A stretch of 64,000 nucleotides of DNA from Hyphomonadaceae bacterium ML37. GTDB taxonomy: Bacteria > Pseudomonadota > Alphaproteobacteria > Caulobacterales > Maricaulaceae. Under the pieces are notes generated by a model. That model worked only from the letters and a program-made list of their open reading frames with translations. It did not search any database and was not told where the DNA came from. The number at the start of each line of letters is the position of its first letter. Position 1 is the first letter of the stretch. The stretch is taken from NCBI GenBank assembly GCA_027627685.1, contig CP091241.1, forward strand, positions 1,042,140 to 1,106,139, given 5' to 3'. Of the stretch, positions 18,315-27,137 are shown piece after piece. Position numbers and translations under genes: made by a program.

Positions 18315-18754
18315 GGCAGCCGCCCCGCCTCTTCCCCGCCATGCGCGCCCATAAGGGCGTCTGGACCGGGACCTACACCCATCTCGATGCGGACGGCCGC
18401 GAGATCGACCGGCACGCCGCGCGCGTTGTCTGCGAGTTTCCGGCCTCCGGCGATCCCTTCTACGTCCAGCACATCACATTTACCTGGCCTGACGGGCGAG
18501 TGCGTGAAGACCGGTTTGACGGGCGTGTCGAAGGCGACCGCATCGTATTCGACACGCCGACTTTCACCGGCGCTGCCTGGGAGAGCGGGCCGCATGTCCT
18601 GCTGCATCTCGACCGCAAGGATGAGCCGGGCGCCCATTTCGTCGAGATCATCGTGATGGCCCCGGACGGGCGCACCCGCGCGCGCACATGGCACTGGTTC
18701 AAGGATGGCGTGCTGGTCCGGCGCACGCTGTGCGATGAGCGGCGGGCGGGGTGA
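18311..18754 (+). CDS. Lipocalin-like / DUF3598-type protein
   Basis: The 147-residue protein begins within the stop codon of the upstream gene (ATGA). Its sequence alternates hydrophobic and polar residues in a beta-barrel rhythm: KGVWTGTYTHLDADG, then QHITFTWPDGRVRE, then FDGRVEGDRIVFDTP, ending HWFKDGVLVRRTLCDERR. This matches small lipocalin-like DUF3598/heme-binding-barrel proteins that bind hydrophobic ligands. There is no signal peptide, so it is cytoplasmic. Its last bases overlap the FAD oxidase GTG start, so the genes are translated together. Family assignment rests on the WxGxY-type motif and strand pattern only. Confidence 0.7.
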   Translation: MRQPPRLFPAMRAHKGVWTGTYTHLDADGREIDRHAARVVCEFPASGDPFYVQHITFTWPDGRVREDRFDGRVEGDRIVFDTPTFTGAAWESGPHVLLHLDRKDEPGAHFVEIIVMAPDGRTRARTWHWFKDGVLVRRTLCDERRAG

Positions 18755-19866
18755 GCGGGCGCTGCGACATCGCCGTGATTGGGCTGGGCGCCATGGGCGC
18801 GGCGGCCCTGAGCGCGCTGGCCCAGGCCGGGGCGGACGTGGCGGGCTTTGAGCGTTATGACAGCCCCCACGATCTGGGCAGCTCCCATGGCGAGAGCCGC
18901 CTGGTTCGCCAGGCCTATGCCGAAGGCGAGCGCTATCTGCCCCTCGCCCGGCGCTCGGCTGAGCTGTGGCGGGCGCTTAACGCCAGGACGGGCGAAGCGA
19001 TCTACACCGAATGCGGGGTGCATTACGCCGCCCCCGCAGGCGCACGCCTGACCCGCGACGTGGTCCGGGCGGCGCAGGCGGCCGGCCTGCCCGTGCGCAG
19101 GGGCGACGACCTTCCCGGCGCGGACCGCATCACCTGCCCGGCGGGTTATGAGCGCGTGTTCGAGCCCGAGGCGGGGTTCGCCCGCCCCGAAGCGGCGATA
19201 GCGGCCTGGCTGTCCCGGGCGCGGTCGGCGGGAGCGCGCGTGGCGATGCGCACGCCGGTGCGCCACATCGCGCGCACTCCGGATGGTTTCACGCTCGCGC
19301 TGGATGGCGGCGCTGTGAAGGCCCGCCGGGTGATTGTCACCGCCGGTGGCTGGACCGGTGATCTCGCCGCGCCGCTGCGCGCGCGCCTCACCCTCCAGCG
19401 CCGGGTGATGAGCTGGTTCGCCGATCCGGACGGCCTGCACGGACCGGAACACCTGCCCGCCTTCGTGATCGAGGCGCAAGGCGGCTGGTACTACGGCGCG
19501 CCGGCCATCGGGGCGGACGGGGTGAAGATCGGGCGGCACCATGGCGATCAGCCCTGCGCGCATCCTGACCAGCTTGACCGCGCCCCCGGGCCGGAAGACG
19601 CCGCCGATGTGACGCGGTTTGCCCGCAGCGCCTTGCCCGGTCTCGGGCCCATGACGCGCCAGGCGGTATGCTTCTACACCATGAGCCCGGACGAGGATTT
19701 CATCCTTTCCTTCGGTGAGCTGGACCCGGACATGGCGGTGGTGGCGGGCCTGTCCGGCCACGGCTTCAAGTTCGCTCCCGCCATCGGCGAGGCGCTGGCC
19801 CGCTGGGCGCTGGACGAAACTCCAGCCATCGATCTGTCCACCTTCGCGCTGGCGCGCTTCGGCTGA
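18751..19866 (+). CDS. FAD-dependent amine oxidase (sarcosine / N-methyltryptophan oxidase family)
   Basis: The 371-residue flavoprotein starts at GTG 18751, overlapping the previous stop. The ADP-binding fold appears immediately: CDIAVIGLGAMGAAALSALAQ, then FERYD. The diagnostic HDLGSSHGESRLVRQAY motif follows, which in sarcosine oxidase and MTOX contacts FAD. The second dinucleotide-binding strand is RRVIVTAGGWTGDL. The C-terminal GLSGHGFKFAPAIGEALARWALD closes the FAD site. One difference is CFYTMSPDEDF, where MSOX-type proteins have the Cys that covalently holds FAD; the Cys is present. The enzyme oxidatively demethylates or deaminates a small amine, substrate unknown. Translational coupling links it to the DUF3598-like gene. 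Confidence 0.87.
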   Translation: MSGRCDIAVIGLGAMGAAALSALAQAGADVAGFERYDSPHDLGSSHGESRLVRQAYAEGERYLPLARRSAELWRALNARTGEAIYTECGVHYAAPAGARLTRDVVRAAQAAGLPVRRGDDLPGADRITCPAGYERVFEPEAGFARPEAAIAAWLSRARSAGARVAMRTPVRHIARTPDGFTLALDGGAVKARRVIVTAGGWTGDLAAPLRARLTLQRRVMSWFADPDGLHGPEHLPAFVIEAQGGWYYGAPAIGADGVKIGRHHGDQPCAHPDQLDRAPGPEDAADVTRFARSALPGLGPMTRQAVCFYTMSPDEDFILSFGELDPDMAVVAGLSGHGFKFAPAIGEALARWALDETPAIDLSTFALARFG

Positions 19867-19870
19867 GGGA

Positions 19871-22447
19871 TCAGATCACCGCCTCGCCCGCCGGGTCGCG
19901 CAGATTGTAGCGCGAGGCCATGACGGCACCGTAGGCGCCGGTTTCGGCGATCAGCATGACGTCGCCTTCATGGGTCTCGGGCAGCAGGCGGTCGGCGCCC
20001 AGAAGGTCAGCGCTTTCGCAGATCGGGCCGACGACCGACGCCATGCCGGCGCCGGGTTCGCCGAGCCTTGTAAGGTTCACGATCTCGTGGCGGGCGCCGT
20101 AGAGGGCGGGGCGGATCAACGAATTCATGCCCGTGCCCAGCCCGATAAACCGCGTCCCGAAGGCGTGCTTGACCTGGGTGACGCGCGCCAGCAGCACGCC
20201 GGCTTCGGCCACGGGATAGCGGCCGGGCTCCATCCACAGCTCAAAGCGCGGATGGGCTTTCTTCAGAAGCGCCAGCTCCTCGTCCACGCGCAGAAGATCA
20301 AGCGCGGGCGCGTCCGGGCTTTCGGGCACGCCCAGGCCCCCACCGCAATTTAGGATGCGGGCATCTGGAAAAGCCTGCGCTGCCTTGGCCAGGATCGCGC
20401 CGATTTCGCGCCAGTGGTCAGGGTCGGTGACGCCGGAGCCCGCATGGGCGTGCAGGCCGATCACCCGCGCCCCGGCGGCGTCGGCGGCGGCGCGCGCGTC
20501 GTTGAGGGCGTCCAGCGGAATGCCGAACTTGGCCTTGGGGCCGGCGGTCTTGACGTGCTGGTGGTGGCCGCGCGGCCGGTCGGGATTGACTCGCAGGATA
20601 ATATCCGCGCCGCGGAACACGTCTGGCCAGTGGGTGAGCGGGTGCAGCCCGTCAATGGTCAGATGGGCGCCGAAGGCCACCGCCGCCTCATACTCGCTGC
20701 GATGGGCGAAATTGGGGGTGAACAGGATCTCGTCCGGGCGGATGTCGGCGAAGGTCTCGCGCACCCGCGCGATCTCTCCCGGCGAAACACACTCAAATCC
20801 CAGTCCGGCCGCCCGGATCGCGCGCAGCACGTCCGGGTGTGCATTGGCCTTCATGGCGTAGAAGGCGCGCGACAGCGTCCTGATCCCCGCCACGGCGCGG
20901 GCGCGGGCGCTGACGGTTTCGAGATCATAGACGTAGAGCCCGCCGGTTGGCGGCGCGACATCGAGCAGCGCGTCGCGCTTGCGGGTCCACCAGGGGGCCG
21001 GGCGCGCGGGCTGGGCCGGACCGGGCCGTGCGAGCTGCGCCCAGCTGGGGCCGAACACCGCGCCTTCGGGCGCCGTGCTGATCAGCTCCTCGTGCAGGCG
21101 CTTGGCCAAAGCGGCGCCCTCGGTCTCGTCGACCACCACGGTGAAATTGAGATCATTGGCGGCCTGGCTGACCAGCCGGATCGGCTTGTCCTGGAACATT
21201 TCCAGCGCCGGGGCGAGCTGGTGCAGAATGCGCCGGATGCCATAGCCCAGAAGGCTGACCGCAGCAGCGTCCTCGATGATCTTCACCCGGCACAGGGGCG
21301 CCAGCGTCTCGCGCAGTCGGTCAAGGCGCGCCTGATCGAGACCCGGATCGGGATCGAGGCTGACCGTGACATTGGTTTCAGAGGTGGAGACCAGATCCAC
21401 CGACACGCCGCACGCCTTGAACCCGGCGAACACGTCGGCGAGGAAGCCGGCTTGGCGCCACATGCCGGCGCCCTCCATGACCACCAGGCGCACGCCGGTC
21501 TTGACCGACACGGCCTTCAGGCGCGGCGCGTCATCGCCGGGGGCGCCGGTGATGCGCGTGCCGGGAAGCTCGGGCCGCAGGGTGGAGCGCACCTCCATGG
21601 GAATATTCGCCCGGCGCGCGGGGCCAATGCAGCGCGGATGCAGCACCTTGCCGCCCATGGTGGCGATTTCCTGCGCCTCTTCATAGGACAGGGCGCGCAG
21701 ATGCCGGGCGCCTTCGGTCAGGCGTGGATCGGCGCTGAACAGGCCGGGCACATCGGTCCAGATTTCGAGGCGCGCCGCCTGCAACCGTGCAGCAAAATAC
21801 GCCGCTGACGTATCCGACCCGCCCCGGCCCAGCAGCACGGTGGCGCCGCTGGCATGGCGCGCGATGAAGCCTTGAGTGAGGACCAGATCGGCGCCAGAAA
21901 GTGTCTCTTGCAGCGCCGGGTCGGCGTCCTCGCCCGCGCCATTGTCGAGCCAGGCGCGCGGCTCGTCGGCATTGTTGAGGGCGGTGAGGGCGTCGCGGGC
22001 ATCCAGCAGCACCGGATCCAGCCCGGCGGCTTTCAGGCATTCCAGTCCCAGCACGCTGGCCATCAGCTCGCCCTGGGCCATCAGCTCGGCGCGCAGGCGG
22101 GCGCTGGCCTCGCCCGAATAGCCGATCCCGGCGGTGCGCCGGTCGATGAGATCGAAAATCTCCGCCAGCAGCGTATCCGCGTCGAGGCCCGCGGCGGCGG
22201 CGAACTCGCGATGGCGCGCCTTGACCGCTTCAGCCGCCGCCTCGCCGGCGCCCGCCAGCGCGGCGGCAGGCAGGGCTTCGAGCAGGTTGGACACGCCGGC
22301 CAGCGCCGAGTGGACGATCATGACCCGCTCGCCGGCCTCAAGCCGCGCACGGGCGATATCAGCGATCACGCGCCACCGTTCCGGAGTGGCCACGGAGGTG
22401 CCGCCGAACTTCATCACGATCCAGGGACGGGCGGCAGATGCAGGCAT
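19871..22447 (-). CDS. lysC-lysA fusion: Bifunctional aspartate kinase / diaminopimelate decarboxylase
   Basis: This 858-residue protein joins the first and last enzymes of lysine synthesis. Residues about 1-290 are aspartokinase: WIVMKFGGTSVATPERW, then GRGGSDTSAAYFA. Tandem ACT domains occupy about 300-470 (feedback control by lysine is expected). The C-terminal PLP-dependent decarboxylase starts near 500: YAMKANAHPDVLRAI holds the PLP lysine, then HAHAGSGV, NCGGGLG, and a final CESADLL and AETGAYGAV. The reactions are aspartate to aspartyl phosphate and meso-diaminopimelate to lysine. The fusion is known from Xanthomonas and some alphaproteobacteria. The start ATG 22447 fits the kinase start; upstream in-frame ATGs extend 22 residues. 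Confidence 0.95.
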   Translation of the reverse strand: MPASAARPWIVMKFGGTSVATPERWRVIADIARARLEAGERVMIVHSALAGVSNLLEALPAAALAGAGEAAAEAVKARHREFAAAAGLDADTLLAEIFDLIDRRTAGIGYSGEASARLRAELMAQGELMASVLGLECLKAAGLDPVLLDARDALTALNNADEPRAWLDNGAGEDADPALQETLSGADLVLTQGFIARHASGATVLLGRGGSDTSAAYFAARLQAARLEIWTDVPGLFSADPRLTEGARHLRALSYEEAQEIATMGGKVLHPRCIGPARRANIPMEVRSTLRPELPGTRITGAPGDDAPRLKAVSVKTGVRLVVMEGAGMWRQAGFLADVFAGFKACGVSVDLVSTSETNVTVSLDPDPGLDQARLDRLRETLAPLCRVKIIEDAAAVSLLGYGIRRILHQLAPALEMFQDKPIRLVSQAANDLNFTVVVDETEGAALAKRLHEELISTAPEGAVFGPSWAQLARPGPAQPARPAPWWTRKRDALLDVAPPTGGLYVYDLETVSARARAVAGIRTLSRAFYAMKANAHPDVLRAIRAAGLGFECVSPGEIARVRETFADIRPDEILFTPNFAHRSEYEAAVAFGAHLTIDGLHPLTHWPDVFRGADIILRVNPDRPRGHHQHVKTAGPKAKFGIPLDALNDARAAADAAGARVIGLHAHAGSGVTDPDHWREIGAILAKAAQAFPDARILNCGGGLGVPESPDAPALDLLRVDEELALLKKAHPRFELWMEPGRYPVAEAGVLLARVTQVKHAFGTRFIGLGTGMNSLIRPALYGARHEIVNLTRLGEPGAGMASVVGPICESADLLGADRLLPETHEGDVMLIAETGAYGAVMASRYNLRDPAGEAVI

Positions 22448-22560
22448 GGCGACGATCCGGTTAGGTCTCACAGCGGGGCTGTGTGACATAGCGCGCCATG
22501 CTGCACTGCGCAAAGACGTTCAGCGAGGGGGTGCAGATCCCCGTCCCCCGCGCTGCGATA

Positions 22561-23760
22561 TCAGTAAAACGCCTGCAATCCGGTCTGAGCGCGGCCGAGG
22601 ATGAGGGCGTGCACATCGTGCGTGCCCTCATAGGTGTTGACCGTCTCCAGATTCACCGCGTGACGCAGGATATGGTATTCCTCGGCGATGCCGTTGCCGC
22701 CATGGATGTCGCGCGCCTCGCGGGCGATGGCCAGCGCCTTGCCGCAGTTGTTACGCTTCATCATGGAGATGGCCTCGGGCACATAGGCGCCTTCGTCCAG
22801 CAACCGGCCCAGGCGCAGCGCGCCCTGATAGCCCAGTGCAATCTCGGTCTGCATGTCGGCCAGCTTCTTCTGCACCAGCTGGGTGCCGGCGATGGGCTTG
22901 CCGAACACGACACGCTCCATGGCGTAGTCGCGCGCCGCGCGCCAGCAGAACTCCGCCGATCCCATCGCGCCCCAGGCGATGCCGTAGCGCGCCTTGTTGA
23001 GGCAGGAGAACGGGCCGCGCAGACCCTTCACATTCGGCAGGAGGGCGTCTTCGGGCACCAGAGCGTCGCTCAACGAGATCGACCCGGTGACCGAGGCGCG
23101 CAGCGACATCTTGCCCTCAATCTTCGGGGTCTCGAAACCCTTCACGCCGCGCTCCACCACGAAGCCGCGAATGACGCCGTCGAGCTTTGCCCACACCACC
23201 GCCAGATCGCTGATCGGCGAATTGGTGATCCACATTTTCGAGCCGTTGAGCAGGTAGCCGCCATCGACCTTTTTGGCCGTGGTGCGCATGGCGCCCGGAT
23301 CCGATCCGCCATCCGGCTCGGTCAGGCCGAAACAGCCAACCCATTCGCCGGTGGCGAGCCTGGGCAGGTATTTGCGTTTCTGGGCTTCGGTGCCGAAGGC
23401 TTCAATCGGGTACATGACCAGAGAGGACTGCACGCTCATCGCCGAGCGATAGCCTGAATCCACCGCCTCGACCTCGCGCGCGATCAGGCCGTAGGCGACA
23501 TGGGACAGGCCCGAGCCGCCATATTCTTCGGCCACCGTGGCGCCCAGCAGGCCCAGCGCGCCCATTTCGGTCATGATCTCGCGGTCGAAGCGCTCCTCGC
23601 GATAGGCGCTTATCACGCGCGGCATCAGCTTTTCGCGGCAATAGGCGCGCGCGCTGTGCGCGATCATGCGCTCTTCTTCGCTGAGCTGATGCTCCAGGTG
23701 GAGCGGGTCTTCCCACGAAAAGCTCAGCGGGGTGTTATCTGCAGCGTCCAGCGCGGCCAT
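22561..23760 (-). CDS. gcdH: Glutaryl-CoA dehydrogenase
   Basis: The 399-residue acyl-CoA dehydrogenase oxidises and decarboxylates glutaryl-CoA to crotonyl-CoA (EC 1.3.8.6), a step of lysine and tryptophan breakdown. Order of landmarks: LTEEE-type N-terminus ([17 protein letters not shown]), [41 protein letters not shown] (FAD contact), [17 protein letters not shown], the [17 protein letters not shown] motif typical of GcdH and the C-terminal catalytic segment [17 protein letters not shown] with the Glu base. ATG 23760 has AGGAG about eight bases upstream; the longer open frame upstream is not used. It is divergent from the aconitase-type operon. The next gene, the lysine biosynthesis fusion, lies 113 bp downstream on the same strand. 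Confidence 0.94.
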   Translation of the reverse strand: MAALDAADNTPLSFSWEDPLHLEHQLSEEERMIAHSARAYCREKLMPRVISAYREERFDREIMTEMGALGLLGATVAEEYGGSGLSHVAYGLIAREVEAVDSGYRSAMSVQSSLVMYPIEAFGTEAQKRKYLPRLATGEWVGCFGLTEPDGGSDPGAMRTTAKKVDGGYLLNGSKMWITNSPISDLAVVWAKLDGVIRGFVVERGVKGFETPKIEGKMSLRASVTGSISLSDALVPEDALLPNVKGLRGPFSCLNKARYGIAWGAMGSAEFCWRAARDYAMERVVFGKPIAGTQLVQKKLADMQTEIALGYQGALRLGRLLDEGAYVPEAISMMKRNNCGKALAIAREARDIHGGNGIAEEYHILRHAVNLETVNTYEGTHDVHALILGRAQTGLQAFY

Positions 23761-23899
23761 GGGTCGTCTCCTCATCGTGGCCTGCCGCGCGCGGGCTGGC
23801 GCAGCGTGCAGGCTCGGGTTCGAAATGTTATAAAGATATATCCTTTGATCGGAAACCGTTTGCGCGTGTAGTCTGGCAGTGTGGTACTGAGGCGGAGCT

Positions 23900-25186
23900 A
23901 TGGCGGCAACCCTTGTAGAGAAGATCATGGCGCGCGCAGCCGGGCGCGACACGGTGTCGCCGGGCGAGATCGTGACGATCGCGGTGGATCTGGCGATGGC
24001 CCATGATTCGTCCGGGCCCAGGCGCTGGCAGGCGCGGCTGGAGGCGCTGGGGACAGGTCTGTGGGACCCGAGCCGGGTGGTGATTGTGTCTGACCATTAC
24101 GTGCCGGCCGTGGACGCCGAATCCGCCGCCATCCTGCAGGTGACCCGGCAGTTCGCGAGCGATTACGGCGTGAAGAATTTCTATGACATGAAGGGCATCT
24201 GCCATGTCATCCTGCCCGAAAACGGGCATGTGAAACCGGGCATGGTGATCGCGGGCGGCGACAGCCACACCACGAATGCCGGCGCGTTCGGCGCCTATGC
24301 GGCCGGGTTCGGCGCCACAGACATGACCGCCATCGTGGCGACCGGCGAGACCTGGACCGTGGTGCCTGAAACGATCCGCGTGGAGATCGCCGGGGCCTTG
24401 AGCGCAGGCGTCACGGCCAAGGACATCATGCTGGCCCTGTGCCGCGATCTGGGCATGGGCAATCATTTCAAGGTCATCGAATACGCCGGCGCGTGCGTGG
24501 ACGCGATGGACATGGAAGCGCGCACCGTGCTGGCCAATATGGCCGCTGAGCTGGGCGGCGAGACCGGGCTGATCGCGCCGGACGAGACGACGCTGGCTCA
24601 TATCCGCGCCCATGGCGGCGCGGTGGATGACGAGGCGATGCAGCGCTGGCGCTCCGACCCGGACGCGGCGTACGCGCAGGTGTTCGATCTGGACACCTCC
24701 GCACTGAGCCCTCAGGTGGCCGCGCCGCATTCGCCGGCCAATAGCGCGGACGTGGGCGTCCATGCCGGCACGCGGATTGATCAGGCGTATATCGGCGCCT
24801 GCGTGGGCGCGAAGCTGAGCGATCTGCATATGGCCGCCTCTGTCCTGAAGGGCCGGAAGATCGCCCCCGGCGTGCGCCTGCTGGTGGCGCCGGCCTCCTC
24901 CAAAGTCACGGCGGCGGCGGCCAGAGACGGCACGCTGGAGGCGCTGGTGGAGGCGGGGGCTGTGGTGCTCGCCTCGGGCTGCGGCGCGTGTGCGGGACTG
25001 GGCGCCGGCCTGCTGGCGGCGGGGGAGGTGTGCATCTCCTCGACCAACCGGAATTTCAAGGGCCGGATGGGCCACAAGGATGCGTCGGTGTATCTGGGCT
25101 CACCCTATACCGTGGCGGCCAGCGCGATCGAGGGCCGCATCGCCGATCCGCGCCCCTTCCTCAAGGACCGGAGGGCGGCGGCATGA
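23900..25186 (+). CDS. Aconitase-family hydratase, large subunit (LeuC/DmdA-like)
   Basis: The 428-residue protein is the [4Fe-4S] subunit of a two-subunit aconitase-type dehydratase. Landmarks: [38 protein letters not shown], and the cluster cysteines in [13 protein letters not shown] and [12 protein letters not shown]. The GACVGAK variant, rather than the GSCTNGR of isopropylmalate isomerase, points to a homologue such as dimethylmaleate hydratase or a homoaconitase-like enzyme. GGAG precedes the ATG. It overlaps the small-subunit gene by four bases, and that gene overlaps the lyase gene, so all three are translated together. I infer a C5-C7 branched diacid pathway; substrate is not proven. 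Confidence 0.9.
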   Translation: MAATLVEKIMARAAGRDTVSPGEIVTIAVDLAMAHDSSGPRRWQARLEALGTGLWDPSRVVIVSDHYVPAVDAESAAILQVTRQFASDYGVKNFYDMKGICHVILPENGHVKPGMVIAGGDSHTTNAGAFGAYAAGFGATDMTAIVATGETWTVVPETIRVEIAGALSAGVTAKDIMLALCRDLGMGNHFKVIEYAGACVDAMDMEARTVLANMAAELGGETGLIAPDETTLAHIRAHGGAVDDEAMQRWRSDPDAAYAQVFDLDTSALSPQVAAPHSPANSADVGVHAGTRIDQAYIGACVGAKLSDLHMAASVLKGRKIAPGVRLLVAPASSKVTAAAARDGTLEALVEAGAVVLASGCGACAGLGAGLLAAGEVCISSTNRNFKGRMGHKDASVYLGSPYTVAASAIEGRIADPRPFLKDRRAAA

Positions 25187-25722
25187 GCGTGCGCGAGGGC
25201 CGGGCCTGGGTCTATGGCGACGGGATCGACACCGATCTGCTGGCGCCCGGCCACGCCATGAAGAAAAGCCCGGCAGAGCTCGCCAAGCACACGCTTGAAG
25301 CCATCGACCCCCATTTTGCAGCGCACATCAAGCCCGGCGACATGCTGGTGGCCGGCGCGGACCTCGGCATCGGATCGAGCCGGGAGCAGGCGGCGATCTC
25401 GCTGAAAACGCTGGGCGTTTCGGCGGTGATTGCGAAGATCTTTGCGCGCATATTCTACCGCAATTGCATCAATATCGGCCTGCCCGCGATTGTGTTCAAT
25501 CCGGCCGGCCGCATCCATCCCGGCGACACGCTGCGCCTCGATCTGGCCGCCGGGCGCCTGTCCAACCTGGCCACGGGCGAGACCTGGCCGGTTCCCGCGC
25601 TGCCGCCCCACCTCATGTCCATGATCGAGCAGGGCGGACTGATGGCGAGCCTGACGGCCCGCTTTGCTGACCCCGCCGCCCGCCACCCGATGCCGCCCCG
25701 GCCCCAGGGAGCCACCCAATGA
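25183..25722 (+). CDS. Aconitase-family hydratase, small subunit (LeuD/DmdB-like)
   Basis: The 179-residue swivel-domain subunit starts inside the stop of the large subunit (ATGA). Diagnostic sequence is GRAWVYGDGIDTDLLAPG near the N-terminus, then GADLGIGSSREQAA, the GSSREQA loop that contacts substrate phosphates/carboxylates, and FARIFYRNCINIGLPAI. The combination matches LeuD/HacB-like partners. It dimerises with the large subunit to form the active hydratase in the cytoplasm. The last four bases overlap the lyase gene. The tail from about residue 150 is longer than minimal LeuD and Pro-rich, so it may be a linker. The gene is part of the same operon as its neighbours. Confidence 0.9.
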   Translation: MSVREGRAWVYGDGIDTDLLAPGHAMKKSPAELAKHTLEAIDPHFAAHIKPGDMLVAGADLGIGSSREQAAISLKTLGVSAVIAKIFARIFYRNCINIGLPAIVFNPAGRIHPGDTLRLDLAAGRLSNLATGETWPVPALPPHLMSMIEQGGLMASLTARFADPAARHPMPPRPQGATQ

Positions 25723-26603
25723 CCGACCTCAAATCCCGCCTCAACAACGGACCCGCCGTCCTGGCGCCGGGCGTATATGATGCGCTGAGCGCGCTGCTGG
25801 TGGCCGAAGCCGGGTTCGAGGCGGCGTATCTGTCGGGCGCCTCCATCGCCTACACCCAGCTGGGGCGCCCCGATCTGGGCCTGGTCAGCGCCAAGGAGGT
25901 CGCCGACACGATCGCGCGCATTCATGAGCGCACGGACATCCCCCTGATCGTCGACGCCGATACCGGCTTTGGCAATGCGCTCAACGTGATGCGGACGGTG
26001 AAAACCTTTGAGCGGGCGGGCGCCAGCGCTATTCAGCTGGAAGACCAGCAATTGCCCAAGCGCTGCGGGCATCTGGCCGGCAAGAGCCTGGTGAGCCTCT
26101 CCGAGATGGCCGGCAAGGTGCGCGCCGCGGTGGATGCGCGCGCCAGCGAGACCACCCTGATCATTGCGCGCACCGACGCCATCGCGGTGGAGGGCTTCAA
26201 TGCCGCGCTGGACCGCGCCGAGGCGTATCTGGATGCGGGCGCCGACATCCTCTTCATCGAAGCGCCCCAGGACATGGCCCAGATGAACGCCGCCGCCGCC
26301 CGCTTCGCCGGCCGTGCGCCCCTGCTGGCCAATATGGTGGAGGGCGGGCGCACCCCGATGCGCACCCTCGATGACCTGTCGGGCGCCGGATACCGCCTCG
26401 TGATCACGCCCGGCGCCCTGGTGCGCGCCCTGGCTTTCATGGCCCGCGACTTCCTCAAAACCCTCAAAACCGACGGCGCCACAGCCCGGTACCGCGACCG
26501 CATGCTCGATTTCGGCCAGCTCAACGCCCTGCTCGGCATTGACGAGATGAAGGCCGACGGCGAGCGCTATGATGCGGGCGAAGCGCCGAAAGCGGCGGAA
26601 TGA
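25719..26603 (+). CDS. Isocitrate lyase / PEP mutase superfamily lyase (dimethylmalate lyase-like)
   Basis: The 294-residue TIM-barrel enzyme overlaps the small subunit by four bases. Superfamily motifs are clear: DADTGFGNALNVMRTVKTFE (metal site), AIQLEDQQLPKRCGHLAG with the catalytic Cys in KRCGH, and ARTDAIAVEGFNAALDRA. It would cleave a 2-hydroxy (or 2-methylisocitrate-like) diacid to pyruvate plus a smaller acid. In Eubacterium barkeri nicotinate fermentation, DmdAB (aconitase family) and Dml (this family) act in sequence, so this operon could do the same with dimethylmaleate or a related acid. A degenerate copy of its 3' end lies 260 bp downstream. 2-methylisocitrate lyase or oxaloacetate decarboxylase remain alternatives. 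Confidence 0.85.
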   Translation: MTDLKSRLNNGPAVLAPGVYDALSALLVAEAGFEAAYLSGASIAYTQLGRPDLGLVSAKEVADTIARIHERTDIPLIVDADTGFGNALNVMRTVKTFERAGASAIQLEDQQLPKRCGHLAGKSLVSLSEMAGKVRAAVDARASETTLIIARTDAIAVEGFNAALDRAEAYLDAGADILFIEAPQDMAQMNAAAARFAGRAPLLANMVEGGRTPMRTLDDLSGAGYRLVITPGALVRALAFMARDFLKTLKTDGATARYRDRMLDFGQLNALLGIDEMKADGERYDAGEAPKAAE

Positions 26604-26625
26604 GGGGGGCGGGCTGGCGGGGGCG

Positions 26626-26649
26626 TGTGAGAGCGTGAGAGTGTGAGAG
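26626..26649. repeat. Three 8-bp tandem repeats (TGTGAGAG-type)
   Basis: Three direct units, TGTGAGAG, CGTGAGAG and TGTGAGAG, occur head to tail from 26626 to 26649, 23 bp after the lyase stop. The function is unknown; this may be a simple-sequence tract from replication slippage. The sequence from here to 27137 holds no intact gene (see the remnant and the DUF3800 entry). Confidence 0.6.
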
Positions 26650-26829
26650 TCGGCGCTGAGCCTGAATTCTTATCATGATTATCACCCTCCCGCTTTTCCG
26701 GCCGTTCGCGTGCGAGGCCGCCTGGCGCCCCTGCAATCGGGACGCGGCGGATATTCCGGCATGAGAAAGAGCGGCCCGAAGGTTACACCGGCGTGGGGCG
26801 GGGGTGGATAAGGGGGGTTGTGGTCGCCA

Positions 26830-26918
26830 GGCGGTTCAAGGCCGGGGGCAGCATTGCGTGATATCGTGAGCGCATGGTGGATTTCGGGTCGACGAATGCG
26901 CTGCTGGGAATTGAATAA
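26830..26918 (+). pseudogene. Degenerate 3' remnant of an isocitrate-lyase-family gene
   Basis: Read in one frame, this stretch gives FKAGGSIA, a stop, then YRERMVDFGSTNALLGIE and a stop. The intact lyase just upstream ends with LKTDGATARYRDRMLDFGQLNALLGID, so the match is nearly codon for codon over about 24 positions (Y-R-E/D-R-M, D-F-G, N-A-L-L-G-I). One in-frame TGA replaces an Arg codon. The 5' two-thirds is missing. I infer a decayed duplicate of the lyase or of a paralogue. The 26604-27137 interval otherwise shows only the short tandem repeats above and no gene. Confidence 0.7.
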
Positions 26919-27137
26919 AGGGAGGCGGACGACGAGGGTCATGATGCGGGGGTTGTTGGGGCGCGTGTGAAAACGGCCCCAAAATTGTTGCATGAAAAGT
27001 AATGTCGATTTTAGTTGAATTTTTACGTGGTGCCCTTATTTTTGTGAGTGGCCACGGAGCGTATGAACCGTGTCCGATTCCGGAGCCCGTGCACAATATC
27101 GCGCGGGCTTCCGCGTATTTGGGGGTTCAATCCAAGC

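Noticed and set aside
20414..21808. 464-codon + strand ORF inside lysC-lysA
   Set aside because: It is antisense to a clearly recognised enzyme, with no motif of its own.
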